Below, in pieces: positions 63,708 to 64,000 of a stretch of 64,000 bases of DNA; positions within the stretch are counted from its first letter, which is position 1; each line of letters begins with the position of its first letter. The DNA is from Tamarix chinensis. Taxonomy: Eukaryota > Streptophyta > Magnoliopsida > Caryophyllales > Tamaricaceae. Location of the stretch: contig CM060172.1 in the NCBI GenBank assembly GCA_030549775.1, positions 59,670,023 through 59,734,022 on the forward strand, written 5' to 3'. Made by a program: the position numbers and the translations under genes. Under the pieces are notes generated by a model that saw only the letters and a list, made by a program, of their open reading frames with translations, did not search any database and was not told the DNA's origin.

Positions 63708-64000
63708 TGTAACACCCCCAAATTTACTACTGAAAAATTTCATTTAAGACCAAGGTTTTCACAAAACAATTGAATTAAAACTATAAACTTGGGAGTGTTA
63801 CCGCCACACTTAGCACCGGACCAGTTCACTTCTATCGTCCCGATGCTAAGTGCTAAGGCTAAACCAGAAAGTCAAAAAATGGGAAACATCAAGCATAAAT
63901 GCACCGTTATCACAAAGCGTTCATGAAAACGAGGTGTCAACCACCGATAGAGTGTCGTTAAGATTACAACATAAAAATCCCACTTTCAAATTACATACAT
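63708..64000 (-). mobile_element. Terminal block of another minus-strand LTR (LTR K), runs off the window
   Basis: It begins TGTAACACCCCCAAATTTAC inside the leader of LTR J. It continues with the usual terminal block (GTTACCGCCACACTTAGCACCG, GCTAAGTGCTAAGGCT words) seen at 33352, 45611 and 54297. Left flank is GGTTG; the right end is outside the window. Confidence 0.8.

Overview
The window looks like nuclear DNA of a flowering plant with a large, repeat-rich genome. The evidence is an intron-rich gene with canonical GT-AG junctions, a plant-type RPN13 protein, plant hAT transposons, a Ty3/gypsy remnant, a SINE, a LINE fragment and deeply nested LTR sequence. I cannot name the species.

Only one conventional host gene is visible. 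It is RPN13, the ubiquitin receptor of the 26S proteasome, on the minus strand from 31261 (ATG) to 13527 (stop). I assembled 13 exons by eye. They give 900 coding bases, 299 residues, all in frame with GT-AG introns. Only about 5% of the 17.7 kb span is coding. Its introns hold two non-autonomous hAT-like elements with perfect 8-bp target duplications (15952-17486 and 19536-20505), a SINE (22614-22819), a LINE reverse-transcriptase fragment and several MITE-like repeats. A decayed Ty3/gypsy pol fragment begins roughly 0.6 kb upstream of the ATG.

The left arm (1-8453) and the right arm (33352-64000) are nested, very long LTRs of one related group, 3.6-5.3 kb each. Their ends are near-palindromic (TGTAAYACCC...GGGTGTTACA). 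I define LTR orientation by the TATA boxes and C/T-rich leaders, which agree with a polypurine-tract junction at 38050. Solo LTRs with 5-bp target duplications are seen at 55645-60916 (GTACC) and 45611-54228 (GTTAT, minus strand). Each insertion can be undone by comparison with an uninterrupted relative in the same window. The LTRs share a hairpin minisatellite, and several carry a 145-147-bp tandem repeat.

Nested inside the LTR at 45611-54228 is a 4322-bp hAT transposon (46216-50537). It has matching terminal inverted repeats, a perfect 8-bp target duplication (CTACCGGT) and an unbroken 797-codon transposase with all expected catalytic residues, so it may be autonomous. A second, much older hAT transposase is decayed at 9370-11690 and has itself been hit by a 360-bp MITE.

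Inferred order on the right side: an old plus-strand LTR (43440-45610, continuing at 54234-54296) was invaded by two minus-strand LTRs. One of those then received the hAT element. The other received the 5.27-kb plus-strand solo LTR and a further LTR that runs off the window. I found no operon-like system, CRISPR array or clearly new protein family. The most unusual signals are the structured, apparently covarying minisatellite in the LTRs, their short promoter-proximal and very long downstream parts, and the possibly active hAT element.
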